Source: CAZMGB01 sp964565775
Lineage (GTDB): Bacteria > Chloroflexota > Dehalococcoidia > DSTF01 > JALHUB01
Reading direction: 5' to 3'
DNA length: 64,000 bases
Assembly (NCBI GenBank): GCA_964565775.1
Contig: CAZMGB010000012.1
Span: 51,986-115,985 of the forward strand
The position numbers were made by a program, and so were the translations under genes. The notes below the pieces were generated by a model that saw nothing but the letters and a program-made list of their open reading frames with translations, searched no databases and had not been told where the DNA came from. Within the stretch, counting starts at the first letter, position 1; each line of letters starts with the position of its first letter. This document shows positions 6,967 to 14,269 of this stretch, one piece after another.

Positions 6967-7811
6967 ACTATGAGCTCCCGCAGCTTGGAGCGGACGTTGG
7001 TGGCCGTGATCAGCGCCTCCCCCACGAGGACCGCGTGCACGCCCGCCGCCGCCAGCCGCTCGACGTCGGCGCGAGTGGAGATGCCGCTCTCGCTCACGAC
7101 CACCTTTTCGGCCGGGATCAGCGGACGCAACCGCTCCGTCGTAGCCAGGTCCACCTCGAAGGTGCGGAGGTCACGGTTGTTGATGCCGATGATGTCGGCG
7201 CCGGCGGCCACGGCCCGCTCGATCTCCTCTTCGTTATGCACCTCCACCAGGCACTCCAGCTCCAGCTCGCGCGCCTGCTGCATGAGGTCGCGGAGCAAGT
7301 CGTCGCTGAGGATGGCGGTGATGAGGAGGACCGCGTCGGCGCCGTAGGCCCGCGACTCCCAGAGGTGATAGGGGTCGAAGAGGAAGTCCTTGCGCACCAC
7401 AGAGGGTCGGGCTCCCGGATAGTAGCCGTCGAGGCTGAACCGCACGTCGTGCATGAACCGACGCTCGCCCAGGAAGTGCCGCTCCTCGGTCACGACCGAT
7501 ATGGCGGCGGCACCCCCGATGAAATAGGTGCGGGCAAGGGCGCCGTGCTCCAGCACCTCGACCAGCCGCCCCCGCGAAGGCGATGCCTTCTTGACCTCGG
7601 CGATGAGCTGCACTCGCTTCCCGCCCAGCGACGGGCCCTGCGGCCCCTCCAGCAGCGAGCGGGCCAGGCTCACCTGGGCGCCCAGCAGGCCGATGTGCTT
7701 CTGGAGGCTCTCTACGGGCTCGGCGATGCGGCGCCGCGCCAGCTCCTCCCGCTTGTCGGCGACGATGCGGTCGAGGATAGTGCTGCCGGAGGGACGGGGC
7801 GTCTGGTTCAT
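6963..7811 (-). CDS. trpC: Indole-3-glycerol phosphate synthase
   Basis: TrpC closes the indole ring from the TrpF product. The 282-residue TIM barrel begins with ILDRIVADKREELARRR, the usual family opening. It has LIAEVKKASPSRG (catalytic Lys and phosphate-binding region), ISVVTEERHFLG, VVRKDFLFDPYHLWESRAYGAD (catalytic Lys), IIGINNRDLRTFEVD and VVSESGIS. It overlaps trpD by 4 bp (ATGA) and the DUF4352 gene by 4 bp (GTGA). Confidence 0.96.
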   Translation of the reverse strand: MNQTPRPSGSTILDRIVADKREELARRRIAEPVESLQKHIGLLGAQVSLARSLLEGPQGPSLGGKRVQLIAEVKKASPSRGRLVEVLEHGALARTYFIGGAAAISVVTEERHFLGERRFMHDVRFSLDGYYPGARPSVVRKDFLFDPYHLWESRAYGADAVLLITAILSDDLLRDLMQQARELELECLVEVHNEEEIERAVAAGADIIGINNRDLRTFEVDLATTERLRPLIPAEKVVVSESGISTRADVERLAAAGVHAVLVGEALITATNVRSKLRELIV

Positions 7812-8827
7812 ACCGATCCGAAGCTGTTCGTCGCCTCGACGAAGCGGTCGAGCTTCTCCAGGGCAGTCCCGCTATCGATGACGCGGGCGGCGAGCTTCGT
7901 AGCCTCCTTCCAGTTCGATGCGGCGCCGGCGGCGAGGAGGCCGGCGGCGGCGTTGAGCAGCACGAAGTCCCGCACGGGCCCCTCCTCACCCGAGAGGACC
8001 CGGCGCAAGACGGCCGCATTCTCTTCGGCCGTGCCGCCGCGGACATCCTCAAGCTTGCCCCATTCGATGCCCACCTGAGGCGGAGTCACGGTGTTGAAGC
8101 GCACCTTCTTCGCCCGCACCTCCCAGACCAGCGTCGGCGCCGCGATGCTCACCTCGTCGAGGTCGTCCTGCCCGTGCACGACGAGGGCGTGATGGCAGCC
8201 CAGCCGCCGCAGCACCTGAGCCATGGTCTTGCCCAGGGAGCCGTCGGCCACGCCCAGCACCTGCGACGTAGCGCCGGCCGGATTGGTGAGAGGACCGACG
8301 ACGTTGAAGACGGTGCGAATGCCGATCTCCCGCCGGGGCTGCACGGCGAACCTCATCGCCGGGTGATAGCTGGGCGCGAACATGAAGCCGACGCCCGCCC
8401 GTTCGATGCACTCTTTCACCTGCTCCGGCTCCAGGTCGATGTCGGCGCCCAGGGCCTCGAGGACATCGGCGCTGCCGCAGTCGCTGCTCATGGCGCGATT
8501 GCCGTGCTTGGCGACGCGGACGCCGGCCCCCGCGCAAACGAAGGCGGCGGCGGTGGAGACGTTAAAGGTGCCCTTGCCGTCGCCGCCGGTGCCGCAGGTG
8601 TCGAGCAGCGGGCCCTCCACATCTACGCGCACGGCCTTCTCGCGCATGACGAGGGCCATGCCGGCGATCTCGTCGACGCTCTCGCCCTTGAGACGGAGGG
8701 CGGTGACGAAGGCGCCGAACTGGGCGGGGGTGGCCTGGCCGGTCATGATCTCCTCCATGACCGCGGCCGCCTCTTTCTCCTTGAGAGACTTGCCTTCAAC
8801 GAGCTTGGCTATCGCTTCCCGGATCAT
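7808..8827 (-). CDS. trpD: Anthranilate phosphoribosyltransferase
   Basis: TrpD transfers phosphoribosyl from PRPP to anthranilate. The 339-residue product has the full motif set: DTCGTGGDGKGTFNVST, KHGNRAMSSDCGSADVLEALG, and VFNVVGPLTNPAGA. The helical N-terminal domain (MIREAIAKLVEGKSLKEKEA) is also normal. The gene overlaps trpC by 4 bp and starts 8 bp after the retropepsin-like gene ends. It is a stand-alone TrpD, not fused to TrpG. Confidence 0.97.
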   Translation of the reverse strand: MIREAIAKLVEGKSLKEKEAAAVMEEIMTGQATPAQFGAFVTALRLKGESVDEIAGMALVMREKAVRVDVEGPLLDTCGTGGDGKGTFNVSTAAAFVCAGAGVRVAKHGNRAMSSDCGSADVLEALGADIDLEPEQVKECIERAGVGFMFAPSYHPAMRFAVQPRREIGIRTVFNVVGPLTNPAGATSQVLGVADGSLGKTMAQVLRRLGCHHALVVHGQDDLDEVSIAAPTLVWEVRAKKVRFNTVTPPQVGIEWGKLEDVRGGTAEENAAVLRRVLSGEEGPVRDFVLLNAAAGLLAAGAASNWKEATKLAARVIDSGTALEKLDRFVEATNSFGSV

Positions 8828-8835
8828 GGGTCATC

Positions 8836-9192
8836 TCACAGGGCATAGCCGGGCACGCGGATGAGGCGCTTACCCACCGGATCAGCGGCCAGGCCCAGCC
8901 CCTCAAGCGTGTAGGCTCCGAGCAGGGGCTGGCTACCTTCGGGACCGAAGACGGAGATCGTGAATATGGCTCGACCGTCGATGCGAACGACGACCTGACC
9001 TACATCCAGCTCCACCGTCTCTCCGCTAGCCAGCACGAACTGTCGGCTCTCGAGCGCCGGGACAACGAGACGCTCCAAGATCGGGCGAGGCACCCACAGG
9101 TAAGTCGAGCCCGTGTCAGCTACGGCCTCCAGGGCCTCGAAGGGCCCTGCCGGGGTGGCAGCGATCTCAATGGGACACGTGAAAACGCCCAT
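8836..9192 (-). CDS. Small retropepsin-like aspartic protease-fold protein
   Basis: The 118-residue protein carries ADTGSTYLWVPRPIL, the D-T-G-S active-site loop of clan AA (retroviral-type) aspartic proteases. A FVLASGETVELDVGQ strand pair and a C-terminal PLLGAYTLEGLGLAADP follow; the LLG-LEGLGL segment is typical of single-domain bacterial members. Such proteins should work as dimers; the substrate is unknown. The ATG at 9192 has a strong GGGAGGA ribosome site. The gene lies between the toxin-antitoxin pair and trpD, and its start overlaps a 42-codon ORF. Stand-alone retropepsin-like proteins often sit near toxin-antitoxin genes, but that is my recollection and is not shown here. Confidence 0.78.
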   Translation of the reverse strand: MGVFTCPIEIAATPAGPFEALEAVADTGSTYLWVPRPILERLVVPALESRQFVLASGETVELDVGQVVVRIDGRAIFTISVFGPEGSQPLLGAYTLEGLGLAADPVGKRLIRVPGYAL

Positions 9193-9295
9193 ATCGATGG
9201 TCCTCCCTTCCCGGGTAGACAGCCGTGAGAGTCACAAGTACCACGACGGCAATCGCTTGCACGGCGCCAGAGTTGTCGTTCAGCCAGTCGATCAT
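9167..9295 (-). CDS. Possible 42-aa single-span membrane peptide
   Basis: An ATG at 9295 overlaps the toxin stop codon as ATGA and opens a 42-codon frame. It begins MIDWLNDNSGAVQAIAVVVL, continuing VTLTAVYPG, then a short polar tail. The WLNDNSGAVQAIA start followed by a hydrophobic helix resembles the N-terminal anchor of many small bacterial membrane proteins. The frame runs 26 bp into the retropepsin-like gene, so it may be a truncated remnant of a longer protein rather than a complete gene. No function can be assigned. Confidence 0.4.
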   Translation of the reverse strand: MIDWLNDNSGAVQAIAVVVLVTLTAVYPGREDHRYGRFHVSH

Positions 9296-9561
9296 GGCAA
9301 TCTCTCGTAGGTCTGGCTCCGGCGGCGGGCGACACCTAGGATCTTGACGATGCGTTCGCGCTCAAATACGGAGTAGATCACTCGATAATCCCAAACCCTT
9401 ATCCGCCACATGGGAGCCGGCGCCCTCAGCTTCTTGCTGCCCCTTGGCCTCGGCTCCTCCGCCAGGGCGTCGATAGCCCTCTCCAAACGGGCATAGTCGT
9501 CAGCGGGAACCCTGGCGAGGCCGCGTCGCGCCGCCCGCTCAACTTGCAGCTCGTACGCCAC
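9292..9561 (-). CDS. RelE/ParE-family toxin
   Basis: The 89-residue protein has the RelE/ParE fold pattern. The N-terminus is YELQVERAARRGLARVP, then a helix (YARLERAIDALAEEPRP), a basic segment (GSKKLRAPAPMWRIRVWDYRVIYSVF), and a C-terminal VKILGVARRRSQTYERL. RelE-like members cleave mRNA on the ribosome and ParE-like members inhibit gyrase; the conserved RVWDYRVIY and terminal Arg/Tyr residues favour the RelE branch. A GTG start at 9561 overlaps the antitoxin's 3' end by 23 bp, the usual antitoxin-first coupling. Confidence 0.85.
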   Translation of the reverse strand: MAYELQVERAARRGLARVPADDYARLERAIDALAEEPRPRGSKKLRAPAPMWRIRVWDYRVIYSVFERERIVKILGVARRRSQTYERLP

Positions 9562-9781
9562 GGGCCCGCGACGCCTTGTACTCTTCCCAGCTCATCGTGC
9601 TACTCGGATCACGCGCCGCTTCTTCGAGCGCCCGCTCTCCGGCGATGGCGTCCAGCTCGTCCTCGAAGGTCTTGTCCAGCGCGTACCGGATGAGCGCCGC
9701 CATCGTCGTCTTCTTGCGGAACGCCAGGGTCTTGAGGTCGCCGTGGAAGTCATCGTCCAGGTAGACCATCAGCTTCTTCAT
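9539..9781 (-). CDS. Ribbon-helix-helix antitoxin (RelB/CopG-like)
   Basis: From the ATG at 9781 the product has 80 residues. It begins MKKLMVYLDDDFHGDLKTLA and continues FRKKTTMAALIRYALDKTFEDEL, a ribbon-helix-helix DNA-binding motif: one beta strand, then two helices. An acidic C-terminal tail (about 40 residues, MSWEEYKASRAR) would wrap the toxin. It precedes and overlaps the RelE-like gene, so it should neutralise that toxin and repress the pair. The longer frame to 9811 has no ribosome site. The pair lies inside the trp operon between trpG and trpD. Confidence 0.85.
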   Translation of the reverse strand: MKKLMVYLDDDFHGDLKTLAFRKKTTMAALIRYALDKTFEDELDAIAGERALEEAARDPSSTMSWEEYKASRARGVRAAS

Positions 9782-9865
9782 GAGAGCGTCACCTCGGCGA
9801 CATACTAACATATATATGTCACTGTGTCATCTCCAGGAAGTTGCGGTCATCCTTCACCTTTCGTG

Positions 9866-9941
9866 CTTCGACAAGCTCAGCATGCCAGTACATATTGCCT
9901 ATGCCACCACCAGCTCTTGCCGCACCCTGAGCCTGTCGAAG
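9866..9941. repeat. Inverted 15-bp repeat (CTGAGCCTGTCGAAG type)
   Basis: CTTCGACAAGCTCAG (9866-9880) and CTGAGCCTGTCGAAG (9927-9941) are inverted copies with one mismatch, 46 bp apart. They lie between trpG and the antitoxin. A further copy is at 34541-34555. The sequence resembles a dispersed intergenic repeat seen in many high-GC genomes. Confidence 0.65.
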
Positions 9942-9955
9942 GGCGCTTCGCTCTT

Positions 9956-10552
9956 TCATCCTCTGCGCTGTCGGCGGGAACCGGCATGGACGATTTCAAG
10001 GAAGTTGCGGAGCAGGTCCTTCCCTACCCCCGTCATTATAGACTCCGGGTGAAACTGCACCCCCTCGACGGCGTGCTGCCGGTGCCGCACCCCCATGATG
10101 ACGCCGCTCTCGCTGCGGGCGCTCACCTCCAGGCAGTCGGGCACGCTCTCCGGCACGATCGCCAGCGAGTGGTAGCGGATCGCCTCGAAGGGGTTGGGCA
10201 GCCCGGACAAGACGCCCCGGCCGTCGTGCTCGATGATCGACATCTTGCCGTGCTTGATCTCGCCCGCGCCCTCCACCCTCGCTCCAAACGCCTCGCCGAC
10301 GCACTGGTGGCCGAGGCAGACACCGAGGATGGGCACTTTCCCCGCGAGGTGGCGGATGAGCTCGACGCTGATGCCCGCCTCTCGCGGCGTGCACGGCCCC
10401 GGCGAGATGACCAGTCGCTCCGGCGCCATCGACTCGATCTCGGCTATCGATATCTTATCGTTGCGGGCGACGCGCACGTCCGCCCCCAGCTCGCACAGGT
10501 ACTGGTAGAGGTTGTAGGTGAAGCTATCGTAATTGTCGATGAGAAGGAGCAC
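9956..10552 (-). CDS. trpG: Anthranilate synthase component II, glutamine amidotransferase
   Basis: TrpG releases ammonia from glutamine for TrpE. The 198-residue class I amidotransferase starts with LLLIDNYDSFTYNLYQYL. It has SPGPCTPREAG (oxyanion-loop region), the nucleophile Cys in PILGVCLGHQ, RYHSLAI, and the His-Glu pair in VEGVQFHPESI. The GTG at 10552 with a GGAGG ribosome site decides the start; the longer frame to 10870 is antisense-like sequence inside the methyltransferase gene. The C-terminus is a little long and basic (GSRRQRRG). Confidence 0.95.
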   Translation of the reverse strand: MLLLIDNYDSFTYNLYQYLCELGADVRVARNDKISIAEIESMAPERLVISPGPCTPREAGISVELIRHLAGKVPILGVCLGHQCVGEAFGARVEGAGEIKHGKMSIIEHDGRGVLSGLPNPFEAIRYHSLAIVPESVPDCLEVSARSESGVIMGVRHRQHAVEGVQFHPESIMTGVGKDLLRNFLEIVHAGSRRQRRG

Positions 10553-10560
10553 GGAGCCTC

Positions 10561-11727
10561 CTATGCCGGCTTGCGCGCCTTGAAGATGACCGTGGCCGGC
10601 ACCATCCTGTCTCTCTCCTCGCACTCGAGGAGAGGAAAGCCCGTCCGCTTCGCGTCCTCGATGGGCCGCGGCTCCAGGACACGCTCCACCACGAAGCCGG
10701 CGTCCACCAGGTGCTGGAAGATGTCGCTTACGGGCCGGTAGTAGCTTTGCATGAGCGGATTCGGCTCGTCCTCCTCCCAGCGCCAGACCAGATAGGCGTC
10801 CCAGTAGCCGCGCTCGACGACCCACGGTGGGCCCTCCTGCGAGATCACGTTGGTCAAAGGGTGATCGCAACTGAAGACGAAGACGCCCCCCGGCTTCAGC
10901 ACGCGCCGCACCTCCGAAAAGCAGCTTCCGATGTCGGCCACGTAGCTCAGGGCGTAGGCGGAGAAGACCACGTCCTGGCTGGCGTCCGGAAACTCCGGAA
11001 GCTCCTCGACGCTGCCCTGATAGAAGCGCGCCTCTACGCCCTCACGCGCCGCCAGCTCGCGAACGAAGGCCACCTGCTCGTCCGACAGGTCTTTGCCGAC
11101 CACGAGCGCGCCCCGCTTCGCGAAGGCGATCGCGCACTGGCCACCGCCGCAGCCGATCTCCAGCACCCGCTTCCCCCGCACATCCCCGACGAGCCCGAGG
11201 TCGTCCTCGCCGGGTATGCACGGCCCATAGTGGACGATGTCGGTGCTGATCTTGTGCCTCTCCTGATACGCCCTAGCGATGGCGTTCCAGGCAGCCCGTA
11301 CGTCCACCTCCGCTGGGCTCGTCACCACCGGCCCCAGCAGCCTCAACAGCCACCTGCGGAGGGGCAGCGGCATCGGCAGTCGAGAGAGCTCGGCGGCATC
11401 GACCCAGCGCACCTCCTGGTAGTCGCCCTCGGCCCGGTAGCGCAGGCGGCGCTCCCACCTGTTTACGCGGAAGACGTTCGTCACGAACTGGGCGCCCGAG
11501 CCCGGCTCGGTCAGATACAGCGTCTCGGCGAACTCGTGCGCCTGCGGCGTCACCCTGAGCTCCAATTCCACCACCCGCTCCAGGCACTCCTCCGCCGCCT
11601 CCACGTCGCCGAGGACGCCGAACGGGAGCAGCCACTGGCCCGCGAAAGGAGTGCTTGTATTCCGGCGCTGGGCCAGGAGAACCCGCTCGCCGTCGAGAAG
11701 AAGCGCTGAGACCAGGATCGTCGGCAT
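10561..11727 (-). CDS. Nudix-like domain fused to a SAM-dependent methyltransferase
   Basis: The 388-residue protein has two parts. Residues 1-130 look like a Nudix hydrolase (ILVSALLLDGERVLLAQRRN, then WLLPFGVLGDVEAAEECLER), but the Nudix box is degenerate: RVVELELRV replaces the consensus RExxEExG, so hydrolase activity is doubtful. Residues 140-388 are a class I methyltransferase. They show VLEIGCGGGQCAIAFAKRGA (SAM-binding motif I), GKDLSDEQVAF, DVVFSAYALSYV (motif IV) and RRVLKPGGVFVFS. The C-terminal part resembles small-molecule methyltransferases. The gene sits between trpE (10 bp away) and trpG (8 bp), so it is co-expressed with tryptophan synthesis. The substrate is unknown. Confidence 0.85.
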   Translation of the reverse strand: MPTILVSALLLDGERVLLAQRRNTSTPFAGQWLLPFGVLGDVEAAEECLERVVELELRVTPQAHEFAETLYLTEPGSGAQFVTNVFRVNRWERRLRYRAEGDYQEVRWVDAAELSRLPMPLPLRRWLLRLLGPVVTSPAEVDVRAAWNAIARAYQERHKISTDIVHYGPCIPGEDDLGLVGDVRGKRVLEIGCGGGQCAIAFAKRGALVVGKDLSDEQVAFVRELAAREGVEARFYQGSVEELPEFPDASQDVVFSAYALSYVADIGSCFSEVRRVLKPGGVFVFSCDHPLTNVISQEGPPWVVERGYWDAYLVWRWEEDEPNPLMQSYYRPVSDIFQHLVDAGFVVERVLEPRPIEDAKRTGFPLLECEERDRMVPATVIFKARKPA

Positions 11728-11737
11728 AGCAGCACCC

Positions 11738-13237
11738 TCAGTAGCCCAGGCTGCCTCTGGGTGTCGTCACGGCCGTTGCCTCCGCTCGCTCGATGGCCCG
11801 CACCAGGGCCTGGGCTTTGTGCAGCGTCTCTTCGTACTCGCGCTCGGCGACGCTGTCGAAGACGATGCCGCCGCCGGCCTGGATGTGGGCGACGCCGTCT
11901 CTCATGACGATGGTGCGGATGGTGATGGCGGTATCGAGGTTGCCCGACATGTCGAAGTAGCCGACGGCACCGGCGTAGGGGCCGCGCCGGTCGGGCTCCA
12001 GCTCGGCGATTATCTCCATCGCCCGGATCTTCGGCGCTCCCGACACGGTCCCCGCCGGGAAGCAAGCCCGAAGGGCGTCGTAGGGCGTCATCTCCTCTCT
12101 CAACCGTCCGGAGACGTGCGACACCAGGTGCATGACGTGGGAGTAGCGCTCCACCTCCATGAGCTGACTGGCCTGCACGGTGCCCGGCTGGCTCACCCGC
12201 CCGATATCGTTGCGGCCGAGGTCGAGGAGCATGATGTGCTCGGCCCTCTCCTTCTCGTCGGCGCGCAGCTCCCTCTCCAGCGCCGCGTCCTCGGCCGGCT
12301 CGACGCCGCGCGGCCGCGTTCCGGCGATGGGATGGGTGGTGACGAGACCGTCCTCGACCCGCACCAGCATCTCCGGCGAGGCGCCGACGATATGGCAGTC
12401 GCCCAGCTCCAGGAAGTACATGTACGGCGAGGGGTTGACGGCGCGCAGGGCGCGGTACACCTCGAAGGGGTGGGCGCATGTCTCCCGAGAAAGCCGCTGG
12501 GATAGCACGACCTGGATGACATCGCCGGCGACGATGTAGTCCTTCGCCCGCTCCACCTTCGCCAGGTACTCCTCCCGGCTCATGTTCGACCGCAGCTCGC
12601 CCTGGGGCCGCGCCTCCCCCACGAGTGGTGCGTAGGGCAGGCCGCTCAAGGGTCGGGCCAGGCGGCCCACCAACTCCTCGATGCGCCAGGTAGCCTGCCG
12701 GTAGGCAGCGTCGATGTCACCGTCCAGGCGGGCGTGGCTCACCACCTTTATGCTGTGCTGAAGGTGGTCGAAGACGAGGAGGGTGTCGGTGAACATGAAG
12801 ACGGCTTCGGGCAGGCCCAGCGTGTCGGCGGCTGCCGCCGGCACCCGAGGCTCGAAGTGGCGTACCACGTCGTACGATAGGTAGCCGACGGCGCCGCCGT
12901 GGAAGCGGGGCAACCCTGCAACCGGCGCCACCCTCAGGCGGCCCAGCTCCTCTTCGATGGGCACAAGGGGGTCGCCCTGCCACTGGCTGGTGGCGGCGCT
13001 CGGGCCCGTGCGGAGCACACGATAGGGCTCCGTGCCGATGAAGCTGTAGCGGGCGAGCCGCTCGCCTCCTTCGACGCTCTCCAAGAGGAAGGAGTGCTTG
13101 CCCCGCGCCACCTTCAGGTAGGCCGAGACGGGCGTTTCCAGATCCGCCGTCACCTCGCGGTAGACGGGGGCCAGGTTGCCCCCGCCGGCCATCGCCCGGA
13201 CCTGTTCAAGCGTCGGAGTGTAGACGGCCACATTCAC
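11738..13237 (-). CDS. trpE: Anthranilate synthase component I
   Basis: TrpE makes anthranilate from chorismate with ammonia from TrpG. The 499-residue product has the N-terminal regulatory segment FLLESVEGGERLARYSFIG; its LLES is the usual tryptophan feedback-site motif, so allosteric inhibition is likely. The chorismate-binding half shows IQVVLSQRLSR, PIAGTRPRG, DLGRNDIGRV, FPAGTVSGAPKIRAMEII and IQAGGGIVFDS. It starts with GTG at 13237, overlapping the trpS stop as GTGA. Confidence 0.97.
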   Translation of the reverse strand: MNVAVYTPTLEQVRAMAGGGNLAPVYREVTADLETPVSAYLKVARGKHSFLLESVEGGERLARYSFIGTEPYRVLRTGPSAATSQWQGDPLVPIEEELGRLRVAPVAGLPRFHGGAVGYLSYDVVRHFEPRVPAAAADTLGLPEAVFMFTDTLLVFDHLQHSIKVVSHARLDGDIDAAYRQATWRIEELVGRLARPLSGLPYAPLVGEARPQGELRSNMSREEYLAKVERAKDYIVAGDVIQVVLSQRLSRETCAHPFEVYRALRAVNPSPYMYFLELGDCHIVGASPEMLVRVEDGLVTTHPIAGTRPRGVEPAEDAALERELRADEKERAEHIMLLDLGRNDIGRVSQPGTVQASQLMEVERYSHVMHLVSHVSGRLREEMTPYDALRACFPAGTVSGAPKIRAMEIIAELEPDRRGPYAGAVGYFDMSGNLDTAITIRTIVMRDGVAHIQAGGGIVFDSVAEREYEETLHKAQALVRAIERAEATAVTTPRGSLGY

Positions 13238-14244
13238 CCCAGGTAGTTCAGCCGCAGCGCCGCCCGCACGTCGGCCATCGTCCGCTCGGCCACCTTCTTG
13301 GCATAGCCAGTGCCGGCGGCGAGCGCCTCGCGCACGAGCTCGGGCCGCTCCTCGTAGTAGCGGCGCCGTTCGCGGATGGGCTCCAAGAACGCGTTCAACG
13401 TGCGGGCCAGCTTCTGCTTGACCTCCACGTCGCCTACCTTCCCAGTGCGGTAGCGATCCTTGAGGTCCTGCACCTCGGCTAGGTCCGGGTTAAAGGCGTC
13501 ATGGTACATGAAGACTGGGTTGCCCTCCACATGGCCGGGATCGGTGGCGTGGATGCGCGTCGGGTCGGTGTACATACGCATCACCTTCTGGGTCACCGTC
13601 TCGGCCCCCTCCTTCAGGTAGATCGCGTTGTCCAGTGACTTGCTCATCTTCGCGTTGCCGTCGACACCGACCAACCGAGGCACCCGGCCGATCAGCCCCT
13701 CCGGTTCAGGGAACACCTCGCCGAACTGGCGGTTGAACCGCCGCGCAACCTCGCGTGTCATCTCAATGTGCGGCGACTGGTCCTCGCCTGTCGGCACCAA
13801 ATGCGCCTTCGGCATCAGAATGTTGGCCACCTGCATGATCGGGTAGGTGAAGAAGGCGACCGGCACGGCCTCTTTCGACCGCGCTTCCAGCTCTGCTATC
13901 TCCGACTTCAGCGTCGGGTTGCGCTGCAAACGCCCGAGCCCGACGTACCAGCTCAGCCACTCCTTCAGCTCCGCGTGCTCCGGAATGAGGCTCTCGATGA
14001 CGAAGTGACTGCGCTCCGGGTCGAGGCCGACGGCCAGCCAGTCGAGCGCAACCTCGAACACGGACTGACGTACGTAGTCGATGTCATCCGCATAGTCCGA
14101 GACCTGATAGTCGGCGATGAGGAAGAAACACTCGTACTCGTCCTGCAGCCGCACCCAGTTTTCGAGTGCTCCCGCATGGTGCCCGAGGTGGAGGGGACCA
14201 GTCGGCCGGATCCCCGTCAGGATACGCTTCTTGGCGTCCGTCAT
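13234..14244 (-). CDS. trpS: Tryptophanyl-tRNA synthetase
   Basis: TrpS charges tRNA-Trp. The 336-residue class I synthetase has the HIGH-type motif in GPLHLGHHAG and the signature KMSKS in NAKMSKSLDN. TGEDQSPHIEMTREVARRFN, typical of the family, is also present. Placing trpS inside a T-box-controlled trp operon means that uncharged tRNA-Trp can induce both tryptophan supply and the enzyme that uses it. The gene overlaps trpE by 4 bp and follows trpB2 by 25 bp, with an AGGGAG ribosome site. Confidence 0.97.
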   Translation of the reverse strand: MTDAKKRILTGIRPTGPLHLGHHAGALENWVRLQDEYECFFLIADYQVSDYADDIDYVRQSVFEVALDWLAVGLDPERSHFVIESLIPEHAELKEWLSWYVGLGRLQRNPTLKSEIAELEARSKEAVPVAFFTYPIMQVANILMPKAHLVPTGEDQSPHIEMTREVARRFNRQFGEVFPEPEGLIGRVPRLVGVDGNAKMSKSLDNAIYLKEGAETVTQKVMRMYTDPTRIHATDPGHVEGNPVFMYHDAFNPDLAEVQDLKDRYRTGKVGDVEVKQKLARTLNAFLEPIRERRRYYEERPELVREALAAGTGYAKKVAERTMADVRAALRLNYLG

Positions 14245-14269
14245 CTTCGACTCCCTGGATCCATGGATT

